From NCBI GenBank assembly GCA_023394045.1, contig JAEXBN010000042.1, positions 1-56,819 on the forward strand: a stretch of DNA of 56,819 nt, given 5' to 3'. Origin of the DNA: Bacillota bacterium (GTDB lineage: Bacteria; Bacillota; Clostridia; Tissierellales; Peptoniphilaceae). Shown here piece after piece: positions 18,521 to 27,255 of the stretch. The stretch's first letter is position 1; each line of letters opens with the position of its first letter. A program made the position numbers and the translations under genes. The notes beneath the pieces were generated by a model, which worked only from the letters and a program-made list of their open reading frames with translations, was not told the origin of the DNA and made no database searches.

Positions 18521-18534
18521 TATCTAATTAGATA
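18521..18534. promoter_or_regulatory. MarR operator palindrome
   Basis: TATCTAATTAGATA is a perfect 14-bp palindrome, 37 bp upstream of the MarR gene start and inside an AT-rich stretch suited to a promoter. MarR-type proteins bind such sites as dimers and commonly repress their own operon; here that would be the regulator-pirin pair. Confidence 0.75.
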
Positions 18535-18570
18535 TAAATGGGTAATATAAAATCGAACACGGAGGAAGCA

Positions 18571-19008
18571 ATGATGGGCGACTTGGAAATGAAACTGGTG
18601 ATTGGTCTGCATCGCAACGTATTGGAGTTGGATCGGCAGACCGCAAGACTGGCGTTGAAAGAAAGGTTGACGTTGGGTCAGTTTGCCGTGCTGGAAGCGC
18701 TGTATAGCAAGGGGGATCAATCCATCAGCGCAGTACGGGAGCGTATCCTTTCCAGCGTCGGAACGATCTCCGTGATCGTGAAAAATCTCGAACGGAGAGG
18801 GCTGATTCAACGATTGAGCGATGAGAATGACCGGCGTGTTTGTCTGATCAGCTTGACCAGAGAAGGATATGAGGTGATCTCTCGCATCGTGCCGGACAAT
18901 AAGCAGATGATTGAACACTACTTTTCGGTGTTGACGGCCGAGGAGAAACAAGAAATGAAACGTCTCATGAGAAAGATAGGAGGAGTGGACGATGGAGCGC
19001 AAAATTAA
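18571..19008 (+). CDS. MarR-family transcriptional regulator
   Basis: Predicted winged-helix repressor of 145 residues that would sense a small organic or oxidative signal. Its core shows LTLGQFAVLEALYSKG, the recognition helix region SSVGTISVIVKNLERRGLI and the wing DENDRRVCLISLTREG, all characteristic of MarR proteins. GGAGG at 18561-18565 supports ATG 18571 (18574 is equally possible); an in-frame start at 18538 lies over the operator region. It overlaps the pirin gene by 17 bp. Pirin genes are often paired with such regulators of the quinone/electrophile type, so the pirin is the probable regulated partner. Confidence 0.93.
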   Translation: MMGDLEMKLVIGLHRNVLELDRQTARLALKERLTLGQFAVLEALYSKGDQSISAVRERILSSVGTISVIVKNLERRGLIQRLSDENDRRVCLISLTREGYEVISRIVPDNKQMIEHYFSVLTAEEKQEMKRLMRKIGGVDDGAQN

Positions 19009-19846
19009 GAAGCAGGTGACCGGTTACCGGACACAGGATGGCGCGGGAGTCAGCTTGGTTCGCGTTTTGGGAAATACGACGGTGTATGATTTTGATCCGA
19101 TTTTGATGCTGGATTCGTTTGACAGCACCAACCCGGATGACTATACGGCAGGGTTTCCCATGCATCCGCATCGCGGGATCGAGACCATCAGCTACGTGTA
19201 TCGCGGGAAAATGATGCATAAGGATACGCTGGGGAATGAGGACACCATTGAGGATGGCGAAGTGCAGTGGATGAACGCGGGATCGGGAATTTTACACGAA
19301 GAACGCATTCCGGCGGCGGATCGCTTGCTTGGGGTTCAGCTGTGGCTTAACCTTCCGCAAAAGGAGAAAATGAGCCAGCCAACCTATCGTTCATTGGGAA
19401 AGAAGGATATTGAAGAGATTCCGGTGGAGGGCGGCATGATTCGTCTGCTTGCCGGAACTTATGGGGATCACCATGGGCATCAGGGGGAGCACCTTCCGCT
19501 GGATTATTATGATGTGCATCTGGAAGCCGGCGCAATGCTGGAAATTCCAACGGAGCCGGATGAATCCGTGATGGCGTTTACGCTTCTGGGGGATGCTGTG
19601 ATCGCCGGAGAGCCTGTCCAAGAGAAGACCGCCGTGAAACTTTCAGATGGCGATGTGCTGCGCTTGCAGGCAGGGGAGAATGGTTCGCAGATTCTGGTGA
19701 TGAAGTCAAGGAAGCTCGGTGAAACGGTGGCTTGGGCGGGGCCCATCGTCATGAACTCACGTGAGGAATTGCAGAAGGCTTTTGCGGAGCTGCAAACCGG
19801 ACAGTTCATCAAAGATCAGCTGGATTTTCAGCCGGAAGAGAAATAA
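18992..19846 (+). CDS. Pirin family protein (copy 1)
   Basis: Bicupin protein of 284 residues. The metal-binding set of the family is complete: His58 and His60 in FPMHPHRGIETISYV, His102 and Glu104 in NAGSGILHEE. Some bacterial pirins act as quercetin dioxygenases or bind metabolic enzymes; the role here is unknown. AGGAGG at 18979-18984 lies inside the end of the MarR gene, so the two are translationally coupled and share the palindromic operator. A second, diverged pirin is encoded at 33250-34104 with the same length and metal residues. Confidence 0.93.
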   Translation: MERKIKKQVTGYRTQDGAGVSLVRVLGNTTVYDFDPILMLDSFDSTNPDDYTAGFPMHPHRGIETISYVYRGKMMHKDTLGNEDTIEDGEVQWMNAGSGILHEERIPAADRLLGVQLWLNLPQKEKMSQPTYRSLGKKDIEEIPVEGGMIRLLAGTYGDHHGHQGEHLPLDYYDVHLEAGAMLEIPTEPDESVMAFTLLGDAVIAGEPVQEKTAVKLSDGDVLRLQAGENGSQILVMKSRKLGETVAWAGPIVMNSREELQKAFAELQTGQFIKDQLDFQPEEK

Positions 19847-19988
19847 GGATCTTCATTCGTTAAAGAATCCGGAGGAAAGTGTGATGTTGGACGTGCGGGC
19901 TTAGGGTATCATAGCCTCGGCACAGAAAGAGAAACGAGAAGAAAAAAAAGGCGCTGACGCCCTTTGACGCCGGCCAGAAAGGATCATC

Positions 19989-21266
19989 ATGAAAGTGACT
20001 TCAGCCAAAGAATTGGCGGCGGCGATTGAAGCCGGAGAGATGCAGATTGAGGTGGAGGGAACCATTACGGGGTCGCCGTCCATCACGTTGCCGGAAGGCG
20101 CGAGCCTGAGCGGCGGAGCGTTGGAGTTTAAGGCGAAGGGCGTGCGCCTGACTCGGAACAATACGCTGAAGGACATCGTGATCACGACGCTGGACTATGA
20201 GCAGGCGATTTACAATGATTCCTCGGTGGAAGATGCGGGAACCCTTCGTTTGGAGAATGTGGAGACTGTCGGTCAGATTTATCTGGCAGCAGCGGGGGCG
20301 ACGAAAAAGATTCGTGTGGAAACGAATGGCGTGTTTGTCCGTTCTGCGGATGTCCGAGGCCGCGCGGAGCAGCCTCATGGGTTTGGTGTCGATGTGCTTC
20401 AGGGAGGAGTGACGCTCTGGAATCAGCAGCCGGATCCGGAGTCGGTGTTCACGGCGACCTTGCGCGGGATCCGTGTGGGAACTAAGGAGACGCCGGTTCG
20501 CGGCTCGGGAGTTTTTGTCGCGGGATACGGCGACCGTGAAGGTGGAGCGGCGGGCGGTTTGTTCCATGCCGATTTGCTGGAAACGGGCGAAATTTACACG
20601 GATGGCGGTATTCTGGAAGGGACGCCGGATAAGATTACTGGCGGAGTCTTTGTGGTCTCCGGCGCAGTCGTGGATCGGGTGGAGAACAACGGCTCGGTGA
20701 CGACGTTTGGCGCCAACGATATGGTGTTGGATTTGTGGGGAGAAACGCCGGAATGGGTAGCGAATGCGCCGATTACGTCCAACGGCCCGTCCGGAATCGG
20801 ATTCGTGAATTTCGGGAAAATGGGATCGCTGACGATCAACGCCCCGATCGTGACGAATGGCGGCGGAGCGCGCGGATTTAATTTGTACGACGGATCGATC
20901 GAATCGGCTCATTTTGCCTCGATTGAGACGCATGGCGACGGATCCATCGGAATCCAAGTTTCGCGTCCGATGGGACCGCTGACGGTGGATGGCGATGTGA
21001 CCACATCGGGCGGCGAAGGCACTTCGTTGGTGAAGGGCGTACAGATGAAGCTGAAAGCGGTCGGCGTTTCGATCAAACCCGGTGCGGACATGGCACGGTT
21101 AACGATTGGCGGAACGGTGTCCACCGAAGGAGCAGGATTGGCCAGTGTGGAAGTGCTGGAGGGCGCAACGGTGCGTGAGCTGTCCATTGGTGCGGTTGAG
21201 GCACATGGCGAAGGATCCGAGCGGGTGATGTTGAGTGGAAACGTGCCGGAAGGCGCATTGAAATAA
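19989..21266 (+). CDS. Predicted cytoplasmic parallel beta-helix protein of unknown function
   Basis: I do not recognise a named family. The 425-residue product has no signal peptide or membrane segment. It is rich in Gly, Val, Thr and Ala, with short repeating strand-turn patterns (VENNGSVTTFGAND, NAPITSNGPSGIGFVNFGKMGSLTINAPIVTNGGGARGF split across turns, DGDVTTSGGEGTS, GGTVSTEGAGLAS) at about 20-25 residue spacing, as expected of a right-handed beta-helix. AGAAAGGA precedes the ATG. Only 11 bp separate it from tcdA, and tcdA overlaps a TatD gene, so it is probably the first gene of a three-gene operon. TTGGAC and TATCAT (19887-19912) may be its promoter, though closely spaced. Confidence 0.75.
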   Translation: MKVTSAKELAAAIEAGEMQIEVEGTITGSPSITLPEGASLSGGALEFKAKGVRLTRNNTLKDIVITTLDYEQAIYNDSSVEDAGTLRLENVETVGQIYLAAAGATKKIRVETNGVFVRSADVRGRAEQPHGFGVDVLQGGVTLWNQQPDPESVFTATLRGIRVGTKETPVRGSGVFVAGYGDREGGAAGGLFHADLLETGEIYTDGGILEGTPDKITGGVFVVSGAVVDRVENNGSVTTFGANDMVLDLWGETPEWVANAPITSNGPSGIGFVNFGKMGSLTINAPIVTNGGGARGFNLYDGSIESAHFASIETHGDGSIGIQVSRPMGPLTVDGDVTTSGGEGTSLVKGVQMKLKAVGVSIKPGADMARLTIGGTVSTEGAGLASVEVLEGATVRELSIGAVEAHGEGSERVMLSGNVPEGALK

Positions 21267-21277
21267 AAGGAAAAAGG

Positions 21278-22066
21278 ATGACGACGAGACTACAGCAGGA
21301 ACGCTATGCCCGTCTGCGCCTCATTCTGGGCGAAGAGGGGCTTCGCCGTCTGCAGGAATCCCGTGTCATGGTGATCGGCTTGGGCGGTGTCGGGTCGAGC
21401 TGCGCCGAAGCGCTGGCGCGAGGCGGCGTGGGCGGACTGGATTTGATCGATGGCGATGTGGTGGAGCCAAGCAATATCAATCGCCAGGCGCTGGCGTTCA
21501 CCTCAACGATCGGCATGGCGAAAACGGAAGCGATGTACCGCATGGTGATGGAAATTCAGCCGGATTGCGATGTGATGCTCCAGCAGCGCTTTCTGGATGC
21601 GGAAAACACGGCATCGGTTTTGGGATCCATGCCGCGTCCGGATTATGTGATCGACTGTGTGGATACGGTGACCGCGAAAATCGAGATCATTCGGTGGTGC
21701 GCGGAACAGGGGCTTCCTTTGTTGTCGGCGATGGGCGCGGCGAATAAGCTGGATCCGTCGTTCCTGAAATTCGCGGATCTCCAGGAAACGAGCCATTGTC
21801 CGCTTTCCCGTGTGATGCGGAGAGAGTGTCGGGTGCGCGGATTGCGCCATGTCCAGGTTTTGTATTCGGATGAAGTACCGGTGAGGGTGGAGCATGATGG
21901 CGGGGCAGGAAAGGCGCAGACGTTGGGATCCATGAGCTATATGCCTCCGGTGATGGGTCAGATGATGGCGGGAAAAGTGATCCGCCAGCTCGCCGGATTG
22001 GAGAACATGCCGACATCCGTGATTCCCTTGCTTGCTCTTTCGGATGAGAGGGGATATCAGCGATGA
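21278..22066 (+). CDS. tcdA: tRNA threonylcarbamoyladenosine dehydratase (TcdA/YgdL-type E1-like enzyme)
   Basis: ATP-dependent enzyme that cyclises the t6A base at position 37 of ANN-decoding tRNAs to ct6A. 262 residues. The Rossmann-type ATP site GLGGVGSS is at about 34-41, followed by the typical E1 arginine region (DGDVVEPSNINRQ) and DCVDTVTAKIEII. SAMGAANKLDPS and the Cys/Arg-rich stretch LSRVMRRECRVRGL match the TcdA branch rather than MoeB or ThiF, which carry zinc-binding CxxC pairs missing here. It overlaps the TatD gene by four bases (ATGA). Confidence 0.88.
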   Translation: MTTRLQQERYARLRLILGEEGLRRLQESRVMVIGLGGVGSSCAEALARGGVGGLDLIDGDVVEPSNINRQALAFTSTIGMAKTEAMYRMVMEIQPDCDVMLQQRFLDAENTASVLGSMPRPDYVIDCVDTVTAKIEIIRWCAEQGLPLLSAMGAANKLDPSFLKFADLQETSHCPLSRVMRRECRVRGLRHVQVLYSDEVPVRVEHDGGAGKAQTLGSMSYMPPVMGQMMAGKVIRQLAGLENMPTSVIPLLALSDERGYQR

Positions 22067-22893
22067 AGCGCATCGACACGCATTACCATCTCGAGTTTTT
22101 GAGCGGGGAGGACGTGCGCACGGCCTTTCTGGAAACGTGCCGGGAGAGGAAGATGGAAGTCATCGCGCAGACGGTTCTTCCATCGTCTTATCTTTTGCTG
22201 CTTCAGGAAGGAAAGCGGCTTTCCCGTGAGCATGAGGGGTTGATGCCACGCATGGCTCTGGGGTTTCACCCGTGGTGGATCCATGGATCGGAAAAGGAGA
22301 AGGACGAGGAGAAGAATGAGAATGAATTGAAATTGTTTCAGGAATGGATTTCGACGACGCGTTATATCGGGGAAATTGGCTTAGATTTCAGCCCGAAACG
22401 CCTCGAACAGGCGTCACGGGAACAGCAAATTTCGGTTCTGCGAACGATTCTCCGTGCGGCGGCGCAGCGCGAGGGTTCTTTTGTGCTGTCTTTGCATGCG
22501 GTGCAGAGCGCAACGGCCTTGTTGGATGAACTGGAGGCGGTCGGAGCACCAGAACATGGTTTCATTCCGATTTTTCACCGCTTTTCCGGAACCAGCGATG
22601 AATTGACCCGTTTGGTGCGCATGGGCGGCTATCTTTCGGTGCATCCTCGGATGCTGAGGAGCAAACGCGGGCGCGCCTACGTTCGCCAGATTCCTGCGGA
22701 CCGCTTGCTTCTGGAAACGGATCTTCCGCCTTCCCACGGGAGAGAAGAGGGAGCGTCGCCGGAGGAACAGGGAGTTCTTGCGGCCGATGAGGTGGATCGC
22801 CTTCTTGATGAAACTTTAGATTTATTATCCGATCTTCGTCGTGAGGATATGCGTGTATGGATTGCAGCAACGCAGGAGCGCTTGTTTTCGTGA
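22063..22893 (+). CDS. TatD-family metal-dependent hydrolase
   Basis: Predicted metallo-dependent hydrolase (DNase/deacylase-like TIM barrel) of 276 residues. The metal ligands are arranged as in TatD: DTHYHLEF at the N-terminus, LGFHPWW, GEIGLDFSP with the bridging Glu, LHAV, FHRFSGT and the final ETDLPPS with the catalytic Asp. The start overlaps the tcdA stop (ATGA), so translation is coupled. The last codons form the left arm and stop-codon side of the transcription terminator. TatD proteins have 3'-5' nuclease activity in some organisms; the role here is open. Confidence 0.9.
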   Translation: MKRIDTHYHLEFLSGEDVRTAFLETCRERKMEVIAQTVLPSSYLLLLQEGKRLSREHEGLMPRMALGFHPWWIHGSEKEKDEEKNENELKLFQEWISTTRYIGEIGLDFSPKRLEQASREQQISVLRTILRAAAQREGSFVLSLHAVQSATALLDELEAVGAPEHGFIPIFHRFSGTSDELTRLVRMGGYLSVHPRMLRSKRGRAYVRQIPADRLLLETDLPPSHGREEGASPEEQGVLAADEVDRLLDETLDLLSDLRREDMRVWIAATQERLFS

Positions 22894-22926
22894 GCGCTCC
22901 TGCGTTGTATTTTTGTTTATTTTTTT
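22868..22926 (+). terminator. Terminator built into the end of the TatD gene
   Basis: CAACGCAGGAGCGCT (22868-22882) is still coding and pairs perfectly over 15 bp with AGCGCTCCTGCGTTG (22893-22907), whose first base is the last base of the TGA stop. TATTTTTGTTTATTTTTTTG follows. It terminates the plus-strand operon ahead of the convergent ABC genes. Confidence 0.92.
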
Positions 22927-22928
22927 GT

Positions 22929-25900
22929 TTATTCAATGGCCTTCAACGCCTCAACCATATCCACTTTTTTCAGATGAATATGGATATAGGCCATGATGAG
23001 CAGCGAGAACAGCAGGGTCAGAACGCTGGCGAGAAGGAAGGCGGAGGGATTGAGCGCCGGATCCAGCATCACATCGCTGGGCGCCAGCGTTTTGGTAATG
23101 AGGTAGTGCGCCACTTTACCTGCGAAGAAGCCGAAAAAGATGCCGACGATGGTGAGGAGCAAGGTTTCCCGGTAGATATATTCGGTGACTTCAATGGAAT
23201 GGAACCCCAGCACTTTGATGGTGGATAATTCGCGCAGGCGCTCCGAGACGTTCAAATTCGTCAGGTTGAACAGAACCACCAGCGCCAGTGTGGAGGAAAT
23301 CCCGATGATGACAAACACGACAACATTCAGTGCGCTGGTCAGCCCGCTGACGATATCCGTGGCATCTTCCATCGGTACTACCGCATGGACGGCATCCAGA
23401 TCCAGAAGGGCGGTGGAGAGTGCTTCGGTATCCCCTGGCACCTTGGCGAGGATGATATTTGGCTCCGGCGCTTCCTTAAAGATTTTCTCGTAAAGTGCGG
23501 GAGAGAGAAACGCAATATGGTTCACATAGTTTTCCATTTCGCCTGCGACGGGAAGCGAAAAATGGAATCCGTCCGCATCTTGAAGAGAGACCTCGCCTGT
23601 CTGCTTCAAGTTGAGCGCCTCTGCCATTTTTTCTGAAACCAGTGCGCCCTCATCCGTCAATGCGACATCCTGTCCGGTGGGGCGGCTTCGCAGAGTCATC
23701 ATCTTGCGAAAGGCTTCCGTATCCGAGGGAACATACATTTCAAACGATTCCGTGAACCCTTTTTTGTTCTCAAAATGCCCTGAAGCATCATAAGCGGTCG
23801 CCGCCTGCGCATTGGCCGCCGACAACACATCAAAAATTTTCTGTACTTCTGCGGCATCGGCGCTGGAGTTGTAAAGAATCTTCAGATCATAGGTCTGAAT
23901 TTCCGTAAATTGTTTAGAGATCAAATTGTTGACGGAATCGCGGATGCCAAACCCCATCGTGATCAGTCCGGCGCATCCGGCAATTCCCAGAATGGTCATG
24001 AGCATCCGGCTCTTCTTTGCCGTGAGGTTGCGCATCGTGATCTTACGCATGAAACTGAGGTGCGACCAGATCCAGGGAATCCGCTCCAGCAAGATGCGGT
24101 TTCCGTTGGCAGGAGGCTTGGGCCGCATCAGTTCAGCAGCACGCTCGCGCAGAGAGCTGGACACCGCTGACCAGGCAGCAAAGAGCACCACCAGCAAACT
24201 CACCGCCAGCGCGATGAAAAAATATTGCGGTCTCAGGGTAAAGTGAGGCGTTGCCATCAGATTGATGGTCGAGGCATAAGCATTGTAGATGGTTGGAGTG
24301 AGGAGCAGCGCGCCGAGCCCGCCGCCAATCAGCGCTCCCGCCGCCGAAGAGGCCGAGGCATAAATCGCGTATTTCGACAGGATGGATTTTCGGGTATATC
24401 CCAGCGCCTTCAAGGTTCCGATCTGCGTGCGTTCTTCCTCCACCATCCGCATCGTCGTGGTCAGGCTGACCAGCATAGCGACGAGATAAAAAATCGTCGG
24501 AAAGATGAAGCTGAGAAGCCCTAAGCTGTTGGCTTCGTCAAAAAACGAATGGATCGCAAAATTATCATGCCGACCTTCGATCGTATGGCTGGGAACTTGA
24601 ATATCCTGAATTTTGGGTTCCGCTTCCGCAATGTCGGTTTCCGCCTGCGCAATCTTCTGCTCGGCATCGGGGGCATCCGCCTCGTATTTCGCCTTTCCCT
24701 CCGCATAGTCCTGTTTTCCGGATTCGAGATCGGCCAGCGCTTGATCCAGCGTCGCCTGCCCTTCTGCACGTTTGGCTTCCAGTTCCGAGGTTCCGTCCTG
24801 CCATTGCTGAAGCCCTGATTCATATTCCGCCCAGCCGGCATCCAGCTTTTCGCGTGCCTGCTCCAACGCCGCACGGCTCGCCTGAAGCTTTTCCTGTCCG
24901 GCTTCGTAGGCTGCTCTCTGCTCCTCAAGCGTCGCACGCCCCGCATCGATTTCTTTTTGTTTTTGATCCAGAAGGCTGAGCTGCGCCGCACGAGCCGGAT
25001 CTTGCAGTCCTAAGGCCGCCTGTCGTCCTGCATCCACCTGCGCCTGCGCCTCATCCAGCTGCTTTTGGACGGCATCAATGGCCGCTTTTCCGTTTTTTGC
25101 TTCGTCGGCGCCGGCGTTGTATTCATCCATACCGTTCTGGTATTCGTCCTCGCCGCGGTTCAGCTCATCCAGGCTACGATCCAGCCTCGCCTTGGCATCA
25201 TCCAGCTGGCGCTGCGCGTCGGAGGTCTGCTGTTGGAACGTGGCGAGTCCCTCATCGTATTCCTTTTGTCCATCCGCCAGTTTTTGCGCCGCCTCTTCCA
25301 GATCTTCACGGGCGTCCTTCAGTTTCTGTTTTCCATCGGCGACCTGTGTGCGCGCCTCCTCAAGCGCCGACTGTGCGTCTGCTTTGAGCTGCGTTTCGAT
25401 TTCTTGAGGCCGGTTTTCCAAAAGAGCACGCACTTCATCGACGGACGCATCCTCCTGCGCCCGGTAGGTATCATCGTAAGTCGCCAGATGATCCAGCGAT
25501 TGCAGGTCAATCAGAGCCATGGTGGGTCGGGTTTCCGGGTCAAAGGCCGACGGAAGCACAAAGGAAAAATAGTTCGTTTTGCCGTTGCCCATGGAGGTCA
25601 TGTCGCGCTCTGGCCGCAGATAGTGAATGTTTTTGGCAAATCCGGTCACGGTAAAGGTGAGCTGTTCCAGCTGCCCCACTTCATGGAGCGGATCCGGGGA
25701 ATCGACTTCAATCGGCTCGGTGGGCAAATCGCTGTCCGTGTTGGACGAAGAAGGGGGATCTTGGGTTGGAGCGTTCTCGGCGGCAGAGCCGTCCGATTGA
25801 TGGGAAGCGGAGCCGGCAGCATTCTCTTTGGATTCTTCTTTATAGAATGTGATCGTGTCTCCGATCTTGAAACGCCCGTCTTCAAGCGCGAGAGCATCAA

Positions 25901-26327
25901 GGAGAATTTCATCCTTTTCTTGGGGGAGACGACCCTCGATCAGCTGCGGTTGGTCGATGGTTCCGCTCAGACTCATCACGCGCATAATCTCGTTTTCGCC
26001 GAAGAAATAGTCGCCGCAGTAACGATACGTTAGCTCCTTGATATTTTTGAGCGTGGAAAGAGCCGCTTGATCTTCCGGAAAAAAGCCGAGAGGTGAGGTA
26101 ATCCGTAAGTCTTCCATATTCTCCGCATCGATTTTTTCTTCCAGAGAGTCGCGCATCAGATGCGGAGTCTGAGAAATGCCGACATAGACCAAGGCAGCCA
26201 GCGCCGTCATGACGACAATGGCAAAAAAACGGGAACGCGAATGCCAAATGGTGCGGATGGTATCGCGGCTTCGTGCGCTGATGCGCCCCCGTCGCCTGGT
26301 GGAATGAGTTGAGAAGTCTGATTTCAT
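22929..26327 (-). CDS. FtsX-type ABC transporter permease with long extracytoplasmic coiled coil
   Basis: Membrane subunit (1132 residues) of a MacB/LolCDE-like ABC system; such proteins often work mechanically on peptides, lipoproteins or the envelope. A basic N-terminus leads into TM1 at about 34-52. A large extracytoplasmic part follows, including a heptad-rich Ala/Glu/Gln/Asp coiled coil at about residues 300-575. Then comes an FtsX domain (TM cluster about 600-735 with EEERTQIGTLKALGY) and a second FtsX domain at the C-terminus (about 980-1110, RLRELSTIKVLGFH). ATG 26327 with GGAAAG upstream was chosen because earlier in-frame starts overlap the ATPase gene. The ATPase gene ends 19 bp before. 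Confidence 0.92.
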   Translation of the reverse strand: MKSDFSTHSTRRRGRISARSRDTIRTIWHSRSRFFAIVVMTALAALVYVGISQTPHLMRDSLEEKIDAENMEDLRITSPLGFFPEDQAALSTLKNIKELTYRYCGDYFFGENEIMRVMSLSGTIDQPQLIEGRLPQEKDEILLDALALEDGRFKIGDTITFYKEESKENAAGSASHQSDGSAAENAPTQDPPSSSNTDSDLPTEPIEVDSPDPLHEVGQLEQLTFTVTGFAKNIHYLRPERDMTSMGNGKTNYFSFVLPSAFDPETRPTMALIDLQSLDHLATYDDTYRAQEDASVDEVRALLENRPQEIETQLKADAQSALEEARTQVADGKQKLKDAREDLEEAAQKLADGQKEYDEGLATFQQQTSDAQRQLDDAKARLDRSLDELNRGEDEYQNGMDEYNAGADEAKNGKAAIDAVQKQLDEAQAQVDAGRQAALGLQDPARAAQLSLLDQKQKEIDAGRATLEEQRAAYEAGQEKLQASRAALEQAREKLDAGWAEYESGLQQWQDGTSELEAKRAEGQATLDQALADLESGKQDYAEGKAKYEADAPDAEQKIAQAETDIAEAEPKIQDIQVPSHTIEGRHDNFAIHSFFDEANSLGLLSFIFPTIFYLVAMLVSLTTTMRMVEEERTQIGTLKALGYTRKSILSKYAIYASASSAAGALIGGGLGALLLTPTIYNAYASTINLMATPHFTLRPQYFFIALAVSLLVVLFAAWSAVSSSLRERAAELMRPKPPANGNRILLERIPWIWSHLSFMRKITMRNLTAKKSRMLMTILGIAGCAGLITMGFGIRDSVNNLISKQFTEIQTYDLKILYNSSADAAEVQKIFDVLSAANAQAATAYDASGHFENKKGFTESFEMYVPSDTEAFRKMMTLRSRPTGQDVALTDEGALVSEKMAEALNLKQTGEVSLQDADGFHFSLPVAGEMENYVNHIAFLSPALYEKIFKEAPEPNIILAKVPGDTEALSTALLDLDAVHAVVPMEDATDIVSGLTSALNVVVFVIIGISSTLALVVLFNLTNLNVSERLRELSTIKVLGFHSIEVTEYIYRETLLLTIVGIFFGFFAGKVAHYLITKTLAPSDVMLDPALNPSAFLLASVLTLLFSLLIMAYIHIHLKKVDMVEALKAIE

Positions 26328-26346
26328 AGGGATATCTTTCCAGAGA

Positions 26347-27048
26347 CTACCATTCGATCTCGTCGACCGGAACGGGGTGGGCATTATGGGTCATGGTGCG
26401 AACCCGGGCATCGTTGATTTCAATCACGCGATCGGCCATCGGCTTGATGGCAGAATTATGAGTGACGAGAATCACTGTGGTTCCTGTGGTATGGCAGGCA
26501 TGTTGAAGCAGTTTGAGGATCTGGCGACCCGTGTGATAATCCAGCGCACCCGTCGGCTCATCGCAGAGAAGCACATCGGGATTTTTGGCCAGCGCCCGGG
26601 CAATCGCCACGCGCTGCTGTTCGCCGCCGGAGAGCTGCGCGGGAAAATTATCTTTGCGGTGCTCCAATCCGACCGCATCCAGCGCTTCGCCGGCATCCAT
26701 CGCATCGCTGACGAGCTGTGTGGCCATTTCCACATTTTCCAGCGCGGTGAGGTTGGGGATCAGGTTATAGGACTGAAAGACAAAGCCGATCTGGTAGCGG
26801 CGATAATTCGTCAGCTGCCGTTCATTGAATGCGGTGATATTCTTTCCATTGACCAGGACTTCGCCTTCATCGTTTTGATCGATGCCGCCTAAGATATTTA
26901 AGGTCGTGGACTTTCCGGCACCTGAAGGGCCGACAATGACCGCAAATTCCCCCTGTTCAATTTCAAAAGAAAGCTGATTGTTGGCGAGAATTTCGGTCTC
27001 GCCAACATGATAACGTTTTGTAACATCGCGAAACTCGATGAATGCCAT
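26347..27048 (-). CDS. ABC transporter ATP-binding protein (MacB/LolD type)
   Basis: Cytoplasmic ATPase of 233 residues energising the downstream FtsX-type permease. Walker A GPSGAGKST (about 40-48), Q-loop VFQSYNLIPNLTALENV, signature LSGGEQQRVAIARAL, Walker B DVLLCDEPTGALD and H-loop VTHNSA are all intact. The Q-loop and signature are typical of the MacB/LolD/FtsE group. GAGGAG precedes the ATG, and a good promoter sits about 35 bp further upstream. The pair is transcribed divergently from the patatin gene. Substrate unknown. Confidence 0.95.
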   Translation of the reverse strand: MAFIEFRDVTKRYHVGETEILANNQLSFEIEQGEFAVIVGPSGAGKSTTLNILGGIDQNDEGEVLVNGKNITAFNERQLTNYRRYQIGFVFQSYNLIPNLTALENVEMATQLVSDAMDAGEALDAVGLEHRKDNFPAQLSGGEQQRVAIARALAKNPDVLLCDEPTGALDYHTGRQILKLLQHACHTTGTTVILVTHNSAIKPMADRVIEINDARVRTMTHNAHPVPVDEIEW

Positions 27049-27081
27049 GATCTTCTCCTCACATCTTGATCTATTTCTTTT

Positions 27082-27110
27082 ATCGTAATACCACCAAAAG
27101 GGAGAGGCAA
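27082..27110 (-). promoter_or_regulatory. Promoter of the minus-strand ABC operon
   Basis: Read on the minus strand, TTGCCT (27110-27105) is followed after exactly 17 bp by TACGAT (27087-27082). Each box matches the sigma-A consensus at four of six positions, and the ATPase start lies 33 bp downstream. Confidence 0.6.
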
Positions 27111-27255
27111 GCGTATTTTTGTTTCAAGATGATTCATTTTAAGAAAAATGCAGAAAAACAGTTCCGTGTTTTATCATGCCGGGTTTTAAGACGATTTATC
27201 GATCGAACTGTGGTAAGCTGAACAAAATCGATACGTGATGAAAAGAGGCGAACCT

